The translations under genes were made by a program, and so were the position numbers. This document shows positions 14,001 to 25,320 of a stretch of 64,000 bases of DNA, one piece after another. Each line of letters starts with the position of its first letter. Within the stretch, counting starts at the first letter, position 1. The stretch is from positions 107,664 to 171,663 of the forward strand of contig QANU01097938.1 in assembly GCA_003254905.1 (NCBI GenBank), read 5' to 3'. Below the pieces are notes generated by a model. It ran no database searches and was not told the origin of the DNA. It saw only the letters and a program-made list of their open reading frames with translations. This DNA comes from Nissolia schottii (Eukaryota; Streptophyta; Magnoliopsida; Fabales; Fabaceae).

Positions 14001-14380
14001 AAAGCCCGAATTGAGCGGTACTAGTACATACAAATATAAAATACTCACTCAGTGGGAGCTACTTCTTATTATCATATATTAATGGTTTGTTATTGTTTTA
14101 GGCACCAGATTAGTGTATTTTATTGCTCATTTGTTTCTTTACATATGAAGTAATCACCACTTGACCTAAAGAGAATCTCTTTTAATCAAATGCCTTTGCA
14201 AACTTGGCAATAAAGTGTTTACTCCATATATGAATATCCAAAAGAAAAAAAAAAACTAAACAAAATATTCACAAAGAAAACTTCAATGTGTAACTTTGGT
14301 ATCGGAATATGAGTGATCGATTTTTGGCATTATATACCTGAAAATCATGTCAAACTAATTTAATTTGATAAGAAGTGTGG
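11040..14380. other. AT-rich intergenic DNA
   Basis: No gene seen. The stretch includes ATTT-type low-complexity patches (for example 12070-12095) and many degenerate A/T tracts. Nothing has ends that define an element. Confidence 0.35.
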
Positions 14381-14624
14381 GTAAACCTTTAAATTTGTTC
14401 AAAAAATTATCAATATCAGTCAAGTCCGTCTTTAGATTATGAAAATGATCATATTAATTTGTAAAGTTGTCAAAATTCAATCAAGATAATCTTTTAATTT
14501 AACATTGATCAAATTAATTTGTTGTAGGTATTTAAAATTAACATAACTATTTTCATAATTTAAAAATAAATTTAATTGATTTTAATAACTTTAATAATAA
14601 AATTGAGAAATTTAAATGTTTATC
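14381..14624. mobile_element. Old foldback MITE, same family as the copy in the reductase intron
   Basis: The left end reads GTAAACCTTTAAATTTGTTC and goes on to CAGTCAAG and TTATGAAAATGATCATATT. The right end, reverse-complemented, reads GATAAACATTTAAATTTCTC and later also contains TTATGAAAAT. The two halves form an imperfect inverted repeat of roughly 100 bp each. The left half matches the arm of the MITE at 26502-26708 (same start, same GTCAAGT and TTATGAAAA blocks). No coding capacity. Terminal bases are approximate. Confidence 0.5.
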
Positions 14625-15231
14625 CGGAGAAATGTTATCCCAGATCAGCCTAAGAGACACAACACATGGAGATCTGAAAGGGAAAGGGTGTGTGACCAAC
14701 TGCTATAGAGTAGGGGAAAAAGAAAGGGCAAGGGCAAGGGTAATATGGTATCTTTGCTTTGGTCAATGGGTATCTTTGGTTTATAACTTACAAATTATGA
14801 TTTTTGGTCTAACGAAAAATATATCTTTTCCTTTATTTTGACTCAAATTATAATTTGAAACTAAAAAATATGCTTTTTTTCTTGACGGGATAAACTAAAA
14901 AATTATGCTAAACTTATCTCAACTTAATCTTGTGAAAACATATTACAAACATAACTCGAGTGTAGTCAAAGCCAAAACAAACATGTACTTGATCATTTCA
15001 CTGCCTCCTTCATCGTCCAATCATAATTTATTTTAAATCAAATTAATTTTTCTAAAAATAAAATAGTCACTCCATTACAAACTAAAACGGGTGAAATTAC
15101 TCAAACGAATTCACATTAAAATGTAACTTCAACTTCAATACAAGTCACGTTTCACCTCAATCACATGCTAGGAAGGTGACTATATTCCAAAGGTGATCAT
15201 TTTTATTTATTTATTTTTGACTTTTTAATTA

Positions 15232-15515
15232 ATTAAGACTATCAAACGGGTCAGCCCGGTCTATTTAGGCCCCAGTCCAGCTAATCTGCAGGTCTAAATG
15301 CGTTGAGCCTTAATGGATTTTTACTATTCGCGAGTCAGTTTTTATATGTTTGGCTCGTCTATTTATGTGAGTAAACGGGTTAATCTGTGGATTTTATCTA
15401 TGTTAGTACTAAATTGGCCAATTTGGCCCACGGGCTAAACGGGTTGGGTCTAAACGAACTTTTATTATTCTATACATTTGATTTGTCTATTTAATCGGAT
15501 AAACGGGTGGTCTCA
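15232..15515. repeat. Two diverged tandem units rich in AAACGGGT
   Basis: A segment of about 150 bp starting near 15240 (AAACGGGTCAGCCCGG) is followed by a diverged second copy starting near 15410 (AAACGGGTTGGGTC). Both contain TTTTTATTATTC-like and GTCTATTTA-like blocks in the same order. It looks like a duplicated end of a DNA transposon; I cannot assign a family. Confidence 0.4.
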
Positions 15516-15789
15516 TTTTCACCGTCCTATTAATACAATCAAAACCACTATGAGATAATGTAACAAGTAACAACGCAAGCATGAACAGGCAATTTTTCTC
15601 TCTACTAAACTCGCATTTAATAGAGCCACTGAACACGGTTTTGTCCAAGTTATAGTTGTCATGTTCTTCCAAGTCCTATGAGACCCAAAAGATTCTTTAT
15701 TTTCTCCAAAATAAATTAAAAAAAACACTCTCTTTAATATTGTCATCCACGTTCTACGGATTTAATTTGATTTGAGTTCCTTTGTCTCA

Positions 15790-16265
15790 CTTCCTTCTCT
15801 CTCTCTCTCTAATGTGCATCACTGACACCACCCTATGCTATTTTGCCAAAAAAAATCCTTGACTGTGCTGACATAATTTGTACTTAATTTTTTTCATTGC
15901 TACCTGAAAGAACCGCTTGAATTTTCTCTCTTTTGTTGAAATTAAAAAAAAGAAGAGCACTTTTTGGAGTTCTTTGTAAATTGTTCCATAGTTGTTTCAG
16001 GGCAAAAGAAGAAGAAAAAGGGGTTTTTTTGCTTGAAGGAAGGATTTGGGTTAATGCAAATGGAAAGTGGCATATTTTCTCTTTCTAGCCGGAAAAGAGA
16101 GAAGAAAGGTGGAATGTGGATCCTTTTGGGATTGAGCATTCCAAAAGAGTAAGTAAAGTTGTGAAAAAAGAGTTCTCAGAAGCTTTTGGAACTTTTTGCA
16201 GTGTAGCTGTTTGTTGAATTGTACCAACCAAAACAAGGAATCATTGAAAAAGGGGGATAGATAAT
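15790..16265 (+). promoter_or_regulatory. CT-rich promoter and long leader of the zinc-finger gene, with a 32-codon upstream ORF
   Basis: A CT microsatellite (about 15797-15811) is followed by a leader. At 16054-16152 an upstream ORF (MQMESGIF ... LSIPKE, 32 codons, own stop) ends 113 bases before the main ATG at 16266. If transcription starts before 16054, this uORF could reduce translation of the main frame. The transcription start was not fixed. Confidence 0.4.
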
Positions 16266-17949
16266 ATGCCAACAGTGTGGTTCTCTCTGAAGAAATCTCT
16301 ACATTGCAAATCAGAGCCCAGTGATGTCCATGACCCAAAGACAAGGAAGCAGCTGAGCACAATCTTGACCAGCAAGAGGGCAGGAGGAGGAGGGAGGTCA
16401 GGTTGCTCAAGGTCCATAGCAAATCTGAAAGATGTCATCCATGGCAGCAAGAGGCACATGGATAAGCCACCAACAACCTGCAGCCCAAGATCCATTGGGA
16501 GCAGTGAGTTCCTCAACCCTATCACCCATGAGGTCATCCTCAGCAACTCTAGGTGTGAGCTCAAGATCACTGGCTATGGTGGTGCTGGAGGAGGGCTCCA
16601 AGAAGGTGGTGGAGGTGGAGGGGTTGGCAGCAACAATAATGGTGGTGGTGGTGATTCAACATTTGTGGGGACTTTGAGGCCTGGTACTCCTGGCCCTGGA
16701 GGGCAGTACCCTACAGTGCACTACTTTAACCCTTCTTTCAGGACTTCATCAAATGCTACTCCACCAAGGAAATCCCCTTTCCTTATGCCAGAGAAAGAAG
16801 GGTGTGGCTTACAAGGGGCTGGGATTCACTCTAGCAACAGGTTGTCCCTTGAGACAGATTCAAATGGGTCTTGCACTGTGACTTGTCACAAATGTGGAGA
16901 GCAATTCAGCAAATGGGAAGCTGCCGAAGCTCATCATCTCTCCAAGCATGCTGGTACTTCTTTTTATTCTCTTGTAATCTTGTCTAATTTTCATGGTTTC
17001 CATCTTCAGTGGATGATGTCCACAATGTATCCTCACGCTAGCTGTTGTTGCGGCCACATCTATATCAGAACCTTTAATAATTACTTCTTGACAAGATTTT
17101 CCCTTTTTCATTACCTTTTTATTCAGAACTTCTCTTGGGATTCTCCACTAGTTTGAAGTTTTTATATTTTGTTTTTCTGTGCAACTAGCAGTTCCCCATT
17201 TTTCCTTGATTTGTTAAACTTCAATTTTGTTGCTACTTTTGCATTGTTGACACATTTTCAAGTTTTCATCTATTTTTGACTACTTCAAACTAAAGAGCAA
17301 GTTTGTGTTTTTGACAGTAACTGAACTCGTGGAAGGCGATTCATCAAGAAAAATAGTGGAGATAATATGCAGGACCAGCTGGTTGAAGTCTGAGAACCAA
17401 TGTGGGAGAATAGAGAGAGTCTTGAAAGTCCACAACATGCAGAAGACTTTAGCAAGGTTTGAAGAGTACAGGGAGGTGGTGAAGATCAAAGCCAGCAAGC
17501 TCCAAAAGAAGCATCCAAGGTGCATAGCTGATGGGAATGAGCTCCTGAGGTTCTATGGCACAACACTTGCATGCTCCCTTGGCCTCAATGGCTCCTCCAG
17601 CCTCTGCTCCTCAGAGAGGTGCTGTGTCTGCAGGATCATCAGGAATGGCTTCTCTGCAAAGAAGGAGCTCAAGGGTGGGATAGGGGTCTTCACCACTTCC
17701 ACAAGTGGAAGGGCCTTTGAGTCCATTGAGGAATTTGACCATGACCCTTCACTGAGAAAGGCACTCATAGTGTGCAGGGTCATAGCTGGCAGGGTCCATA
17801 GGCCTCTGGAGAACATTCAGGAGATAGCAGGACAAACTGGATTTGATTCATTGGCTGGGAAAGTTGGCCTCTATTCAAATATTGAGGAGCTCTATTTGCT
17901 CAATCCTAAAGCACTTCTTCCTTGCTTTGTGGTAATTTGCAAACCATGA
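16266..17949 (+). CDS. C2H2 zinc-finger protein with PARP-fold-like C-terminal domain
   Basis: Two exons, 16266-16953 and 17318-17949 (GT/AG, phase 1), encode 439 aa. The start MPTVWFSLKKSLHCKSEPSD is characteristic of a small plant family (Arabidopsis At5g54630/At4g27240 type, from memory). Residues about 105-145 are Gly/Asn-rich. One C2H2 finger lies at 207-228: C207, C210, then H223 or H224, and H228, with a 12-residue loop containing QFSKWEA. The C-terminal 200 residues contain ELLRFYGTTLACSLG, GGIGVFTTSTSGRAF and CRVIAGRVHRP. Their order resembles the start, the H-Y strand region and the following strands of the ADP-ribosyltransferase fold, although the usual His of the HGT motif is Tyr here. 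Function is not established; a nuclear or RNA/DNA-binding role is inferred from the finger. The intron falls just after the finger, separating it cleanly from the C-terminal domain. Confidence 0.9.
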
Positions 17950-19140
17950 ATCAAAAGAATCAAAGTTTTAGAAAAAAAATGGCAATATTAATTGTGTAGT
18001 GTTCTTTTTCCTTTTTTGTGAAATGGAGGTTCTTTGTCCATGTATTGAAGGATTTTGATTCCGCTTCCATGCCAGATTGCTTCTTTGTTGATTGTATGAA
18101 CCTCCTATTCATACATTTGTATTTTTTGAACACTGAAAATTTTCATCTGCACAATGATGTAGTGCTTATTATTGTATAAGATAGTGACATTTAACTAAGA
18201 TTAACTAATTAATTATCCCTTCCACATTTCCACTTAGATTATAGAGTTATGGTCATTGCAGATTACTATAATATTGTGGCCGTGCTATGCTATTAATTGG
18301 TCTTAGCAATATTGTCTCCCTGGAAAGAGTAATAACCAACTAACCTGATTAAATTTTGGTAATACTGTCAAATTGTTGAAGAATCCTAGTTGTGTGTGCA
18401 TTTAATTAAGTGGTACAGCCTAGGACAAATTATGAAAACTAGTGGCACAAATTAGTTTGGTTTATAATTGCAATCGAAGACTAGATTCTATCTCAAGTGT
18501 TCATTAAATAACTCAAGTTGAATGACAACCATTTATGATGATTGGTGGGTTATACCATAATCAGTTCCATCTTTAAATCAAGCAATATGTTTGACCTTAG
18601 CCTTGTAAATTAATGGAAATAAACTATGCTGTAAAGTGTGAAAGCCCCTAAACACTACATTGAGAAAATAATGCAAAAATATACCATTTTCTATTGAGTA
18701 AGGAAAATAAAAAATTAATTAATAAATAAGTAAATAAATAAAGGCATGTGATGTGGTCCCTGTTGAGTGACTAAGGATCAAGTTCAAGACATAGATGATT
18801 CCAAACATTGGGACAAATATGAGGAAGGATTAGAAGTATATGTTCATTGTTGAGGCATATATTCCTTGTCTCTTCTTCTTCTTGACATTGTGCTGTTAAT
18901 GCTTTGATAAGTTGTTTAATTGCCAGTTATTCTTTCATTGGATCTTATGGATCATTCTGATGTGAGAGCAGCAACGGTTTAAGATAAGATATTGGACCCA
19001 TCTCTCATTTCTATCTCACTATGTTTTTATCTGGAAGAAACACTTAAGCTATAGAAAATAAGGATGTACTAGTATTTAATTTGATAAAAATAATCTTAAT
19101 CAACAAAATGATCTAAAAGTAGATGCATTTTTAATCTTGT
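17950..19140 (+). other. 3' flank of the zinc-finger gene and AT-rich spacer
   Basis: T-rich words about 50-180 bases after the stop fit a 3' UTR. Beyond that I see no gene or bounded element. Confidence 0.4.
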
Positions 19141-19144
19141 TTAC

Positions 19145-19146
<2 letters not shown>

Positions 19147-19185
<39 letters not shown>
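19147..19185. repeat. (TA)n microsatellite
   Basis: About 18 uninterrupted TA units, directly visible. Such tracts vary in length between individuals. Confidence 0.95.
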
Positions 19186-19187
<2 letters not shown>

Positions 19188-19189
19188 TT

Positions 19190-21700
19190 TATGTGTGCTA
19201 AAAGATGAAATCCCACTTATGTTAGAGAAGACCTCTTTAAAATTTGTTAGGAGAGATTACATATCGTGCAACTAAAGGAGTACGCACCCTTATAGAATAC
19301 AATTTAATCTTGTTTGATTTAATGTATAATCCATGAAAAAATATTTTTAATAAAAATAAAAATAATATTACATTCTATAAAAGTGTATCGAAAGATAAAT
19401 TTATCATGATTACGTTTTCGATGTGCTCTCGTAAAGAAGCATTTTGAATGTACATCTTGTTAATCATTGTATACCTATGATTTTCACTGTTGACTATAAT
19501 ATGATTTGAATTAATGGTTAAAAATAAAAGGGTCTTGTTAGTGTAGAACTTAACGAATAAGGCCTTCTTTTGTGCCAACAAGTTCCAAATTTCTTTTACT
19601 TTTCATATTTTATAAGAAGAGGACTTTACCCCTAATAATAAATCCACTTTTTTTTTCCTATTCCCATTCTCCCTCAATGTATCACCAGCTCCTCCATTCA
19701 ACCAAGCGCCACCACCGCGCGCAGGACACAGCTCCACCGCAAGCCACTGTCCACCACCGTGCTCCTCCGTTAATTGCGCCATGTAAGAGTGAATGAACTC
19801 ACCACGCGTGTGAGAGGGATACATTGATATATTTATAGAATGCAATACAATAATAATAAATAATGAAAATAATAACAGAAGTAATATAAAAGAGAATTAT
19901 TTCCTAACACATCACAACGGAGCATCCTATATTTAGTTGCGATGCCGCCATTCCGACCACCACCTCCGACTAGTAGCAACTGAGTTACGTGGCGGCGTGG
20001 CTAGGTTGCGAAAATGGGTTCGGGGGTTTAATGACAGAGATGTGCAGTGGCCAAGATCGACGAGGATGAGTGGCGGGGGTGTCTTGATTTGTATGGTGTA
20101 ACGGGTATCTCCAATTTTGGTGGTTGAATGTTGCTATATGTTGTTTAGAAAATCATTGGCTGTAAACCTAAATTCAATTGATATTGGCTCGAGCATTAAA
20201 GATTTGAATACGAAATTCGTACTGGAAGCTTAATCTTCATTTTCTTCCCTGACTCATTCATGTACTTGTGCAACATTAATTAGTAAACACAAATGAAAAT
20301 TTTAACTAGAGTTTGATATGAATGACGTCTATCTAACTCTGGTTGCCTATCTAAAAGCGAGATAACCTCTAATTTATGTTTTAGGCATTCACCCTATCAC
20401 ATTTGGCAAATTGCTTTTTCTCTCTTCTGGTTCGTAAGTTTTTTTTTTTTTTTTAAATTTCTGGTTTATAAGTTAGACATAGGAGATAATGGCAACCAAA
20501 AGAAAATTTGACTTTAGGCAAGGGATAGAATAATCCTTATATAATTATTGAATTAAGAAGGTAAAACAAAAAAGAGAAGGAAACTTGTTATTTCAAGTTG
20601 TTTGAGATGTATATTCAATATACACCTTTTTAAGGTGTACACCGAAACGTAACCATTTATTCTTTCTAATATGTCGCACTCAGAGTATGAATGTGGCAAT
20701 GAAAGTGGCAAGCTAAGAGTCTCTTTGGTTTTTTTTTTTTTTCTAATTTGTTTCCCATTTTAAAAAAAAAATTAGGAAGGAAATATTGAAAATAGAAAAT
20801 GAAAAGAATAAACAAGATTTTCTTATTTTAATTGTAAATCGTTTCTTTCACAAAATTTTGAACAATATAAAATAAAAATATATGTTAAATGTATAAAAAT
20901 AAACAATATTCTGAACAGATTGGTTTAGATGGTCTGAAGTCTTAACTGCTAATGGCATGCACATTATTGTGGGTTGGTAATGACAATTCAAAAACACTGT
21001 AACATCTATACAGCTTTCAACTTCTCATGCCACATGCACCCTCATAAATGTGTGTACTAACCCCCTCTCATTGCATCACCCCTCCCTTGTTTGGCAATGG
21101 ATGTCATTGAATGAAAACCTCCATTGGAAATTTCAAAAAATTTGTGTGTAATTGGAAAACAAATTCGAACATAGGGTGGTGGTGCAGTTGGCATGAGGCT
21201 CATAAATATTATGGACTGCAAGAAAACACAGCCCATGAGGAAGCTTTAACATCAATTCCTCTGTTGTTCTGACAAGCTTTTTGTGAACCATTTTGTGGTT
21301 TCTCTATTAAATGTTTGATGCAGACTTACACAGTTGCTGATAGCAATGCGATGTATTTAAGACAATGAAAAAGTAGTGCAGGGTTAACACATATGCTATA
21401 TTAAGGACATGTTTGTTTTGAATTCTTTCCAAAAACAAAATTCAAAAATTGACTTGTGTTTTTAGCAGAAGCAACTACTGAAAGTAACTCAAGAAGTCAA
21501 ATTCTTCCTTTTTGGTTGGAAAAAAATTCAAACCAAACCAGCATTAAGAATTGCCAAATTTATCTTTGCCCTGGTGTTTACGGTTTTTCCTCTGCATATA
21601 ACTAATTTTTTAAGGGATATGTTATTTGTGCATCTTATTTTTGACAGTTCAAACACCTCGTTACTGATTGACAAATATTTCAATAATATATAATCACTAA
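19190..21700. other. Intergenic DNA without a recognisable gene
   Basis: A short patch of higher GC (19690-19790 and 19935-20080) contains open frames with Pro/His-rich or Arg-rich composition, but no family match and no exon-like borders. The rest is AT-rich with A and T runs. Nothing supportable. Confidence 0.35.
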
Positions 21701-21701
21701 T

Positions 21702-22472
21702 GGTGGGTTTGAAATCAAATGAAATAGAAAATGATTTGATTTAACATGATTTGAATTAAATTAATTTGAATTACAAATCAATTATCATGTTTGAAACCAA
21801 CTACGTAAAATGAGAATGGAGTTAATTTAGAAATCAATTACTATGTTTGAAACTCATTAAAATAAGAATTAATTTGATTTAGTTTGATTAATTTACATTT
21901 TTATTTTTATTTATATAAAAATTGATTTTTTTTAAAAATAATTGTTTGAAAAAAAATTGAAGAAAAAAATATTTTTTGAAAAAATATTTTTAAAAATTAT
22001 TTCTTTTCACAAAATTATTTTTTGAAAAAAAATTGGTTGTTTTTGGGAAAAAATATTTTTGGTATTTTTTTTCTTCGAAAAACGTTTTTTTAAAAGAAAA
22101 ATCTTTTAGAAAAAATGGGAGTAAAATAGTTTTTTTTATATAATAATAAGATTTAATAAGTTTGATTTGATGAAGATGGTAAAATTTGTAAATTTAGTTA
22201 GTTGAATGTAGATAAAATAGTCTTTTGTGTTAAAATGAAATCAATTCCAAGCAAATCCTTACAGAAGTGATATAATTTTTAATGTAATCAACTTAAATTC
22301 CCTTAAATTTAAGACATTAAATCAATTCATTTTTCTTAAGATACCAAAAATGGGAATTGATTTACCAATCAAATCATTTCCCATCTTATTTTATTCCAAA
22401 CATACCTTAAATTACCAAAGATGAGAATTAATTTACTAATCAAATCATTTTCCTTTTATTCTAAGCATACTC
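21702..22472. mobile_element. Candidate foldback element with long imperfect inverted ends
   Basis: The left end has GGTTTGAAATCAAATGAAATAG then AAAATGATTTGATT. The right end, reverse-complemented, has AAAATGATTTGATT and GGTATGTTTGGAATAAAA, repeated twice with slight change. The centre is extremely A/T-rich (runs of AAAATATTTTT). The layout fits a degenerate non-autonomous DNA transposon whose ends are internally duplicated. No target duplication was resolved, so the ends are approximate. Confidence 0.4.
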
Positions 22473-22615
22473 CAAAAAAAAAAAGTTGTAAAAGATTTGA
22501 AGGATGGATGAGATGTCTCTTCTTTTTTTTTTCCACTGATGAATGTCTATATCTATGACTTTGATTGCTATGTACATGTACCATAACTCATTTTTATATG
22601 AATTGCTCTTTACAA

Positions 22616-24569
22616 TCTATTATAATATATAAATCCTAATACCAAGTTATACTATAGTGCCTTTTTATCCAAGTTGTCAATCTTTGATTACAATACTCTC
22701 TTCTCACTTCTTTTTCTTGTTGTAATTCTCTTCTTAGTATTATAATCACATGCACCCCTCACATTTCTTTTTTATCCTCATACCTGAATCCCCCAAATCA
22801 TAATTGTCTTGAGTTAATTGGTATATTATTCCAAAACTCTCATAACAAAATCATCACCATTTTCTTCAAAAGTCATTGTCCTCTCAACTACTTCAAACCC
22901 TAAACCCATATGTTCCAAATGTCTGAAATAATATTACAAATCGCTAAAAAAGTTTTATTTTTATCTCATCTCACCTCACCTCACCTCACCTCACCTTAAC
23001 CTTTGTGATTTAAATTAAGTCATCCACCACGACCTCCATGTTATCCTTGCCACCACGTACCCCAATAATGATACCACTACCTCCCAAACAACAAGTCATG
23101 TAGCCGCTCAACGACTTTGTTAGAGTCGCTCCCTCTAGCTACTAGAAAAGCTACACGGTCTAGATATATTTGTTGTTTGCAATTGTATATAAAAGATTCA
23201 ATTGACATCTTCAGTAGTGACAGTTGCTCCACCTACGCTACTTTCTTCGAAGTGGTGATATGATTTGTTGTTGTAACAACATGATGAGATCCAAGGTGCC
23301 ATTTTGTACTACACTAGACGGGTAGTTCCAATCTGCATTTATCAATATGGATATAGAAGTTACTAGACACAAATTAACTTGTGTTGTGATAAGGCCACCA
23401 AATCAAGGTTGGCTTTGCGTAATTGATTTGATTTACATAAACATACCCATTATATCTATTATGGTTCAACTGATCAAGGGAGTATATAAGGAAACTTGGA
23501 GCAACAATAAATACATGATTTTTGGGGTGCTTTTTAAATTATTTTGAAATTTGATGTTCGATGTAGCCCTAATTTTTGTAGTTTCTTATTATTAAGTTAT
23601 GTAGACGTTTTATTCTTTTATTTGATTTTTTTTTTCTTGATAAGAACAATGAAGATTAACTCTTTACAATAACATAAAAACAATAAAAAAATGAAAGATA
23701 TATTGCATATTAGTTAATCTGTTAATTTTAAGAGTTCAAATCCTTCATCTAATATTCTCCATCCCTCCTCTCTCTTTTCCTATTACTTTTTTATATCCAC
23801 TCACAACTATATATGAAAGAAATTACCAAAGCTTAATTATAAAAGAATGAGTTTGATGTCAATAGTAAGATATAGTATGATTTTGTGCTTATATAGTTAG
23901 CATTGATACTACTAGAAAAGTTGTGAATGACAAGTTTAATTGCTACACATAAATTTGTTTAATTGCTACATATAAATTTTGCAAAAAGATATTTGTTTTT
24001 GGAGATGAAAACATGAGCAAGAGGCTTTCTTAGGGATATAGGAAGAAGCTTGTCATTGTTGACTATCTTAGCAACAATACTAGACATGCAATTCTTGGCA
24101 GAGCCATAGTATGTTGTTTCAAAAATTTAAATAATACTTAGCTATGTATAATCATAATACCTTACATGAGCATAGCTTCACTTTTTTTTTTTTCTTAACA
24201 TTTTATTTTTTTACACTTTATTTTTTGAAAGATCGATATGTAATCGACCCAAAATAATATATCGTATCACAATCTCATTTAGTTTCGTAGAGACTTATAA
24301 AAAATTTGATAATTAATCTGAAAATTTAGCTTTCATTTTATTAAATTTTTTTAAAAAAAAATTTCAAAGTAATATTGAGACTAAAAATAAGAAATATCTA
24401 AAAGGAAATTTGTAAAAAAATTATCAACAATAAAAATACTGACTCATATTATCAATTAACTCTTGATCACCATTGTATAACATTATCATATCAATTTATT
24501 AGACTAAATTACATTATTAAGACAATATGTAACTTTCTTTACCCACGCATTGCGCGAGTCTAAGTCTAG
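22616..24569 (+). mobile_element. Candidate non-autonomous Helitron
   Basis: The 3' end shows an imperfect short hairpin (ACCCACGC ATT GCGCGAGT at 24541-24559) followed 6 bases later by CTAG at 24566-24569 and then a host T. This is the Helitron terminus (hairpin, CTRR, insertion between A and T). The proposed 5' end is TC at 22616 after a host A, starting TCTATTATAATATATAAATC, like many plant Helitron starts. The body (1954 bp) has no Rep/helicase. It includes a (CTCAC)n tract at 22970-22996 and a patch of mixed composition near 23020-23160 that could be captured DNA, origin unknown. The 3' end is better supported than the 5' end. Confidence 0.5.
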
Positions 24570-25320
24570 TTATCTTTAAAATTCACTTCAAATTGGTTAA
24601 CCAGAGAGACTTTTGGCTCAATATTTAATTAGTTGGTTAAACTGGTCAAATGGTTGAACCGAAAGACAATATCGAAAGTCTTAATTACATTCTTGACTTT
24701 TCATACGCAGACTGAATTCCAATATTAAAATCAGCTTGTTAGTAGATGATTCACAATGGCCTACAATGAAACTGCATTAAGAAAAAATTGATTCGAGTTA
24801 GTTGCACATTTATAATTCACCAGCACTTAGTTATATGTATCTTTCAAAGTGACTTATAAAGTCGGCCTACTGAAAAATCTTATCAAATTGCTTTCAAAGT
24901 TTAATTAATCTCAAGAATTTGGTCTTGATTGATTCCAATTGTAGGCTATAATTCTATTTTTTGCAAGTACAAGCATGGACCTAGTAGTAGCATCTTGGTT
25001 ACCCCTTCATTTACTCTACACAAATTCAATGCGGACCTACCACCATTCAAGTTTGTTGAGTCAGATAAGATGCAATTTTTAAATTCCTGGTGTTCTTGAA
25101 CACATCAACACCTTCTGGTTGGTTGTAATTTTGCCGCCGATCGCGCTTGAAAATTTTGGGACCATGCCTCTTCATAAATTGACAAGTTCAAGAAGGAGCT
25201 TGGTTTTCAGAAAGATGAGTAAATTAGCAAGTGTTTGATAACAGTTTAATTTTGGAAAACAAGTGCTTTTCTGCCACAAGAAACTTTTGATTATAAGAAC
25301 TCAACAGCATCATTGAAAGA
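24570..25320. other. Spacer downstream of the reductase gene
   Basis: No gene or bounded repeat seen. The reductase (minus strand) ends at 25321, so its 3' UTR should lie in the last 200-300 bases here. Confidence 0.4.

Noticed and set aside
19572-19845. Overlapping Pro/His-rich and Gly-rich open frames
   Set aside because: They come from one short GC-rich patch in both strands; no exon signals or known domain.
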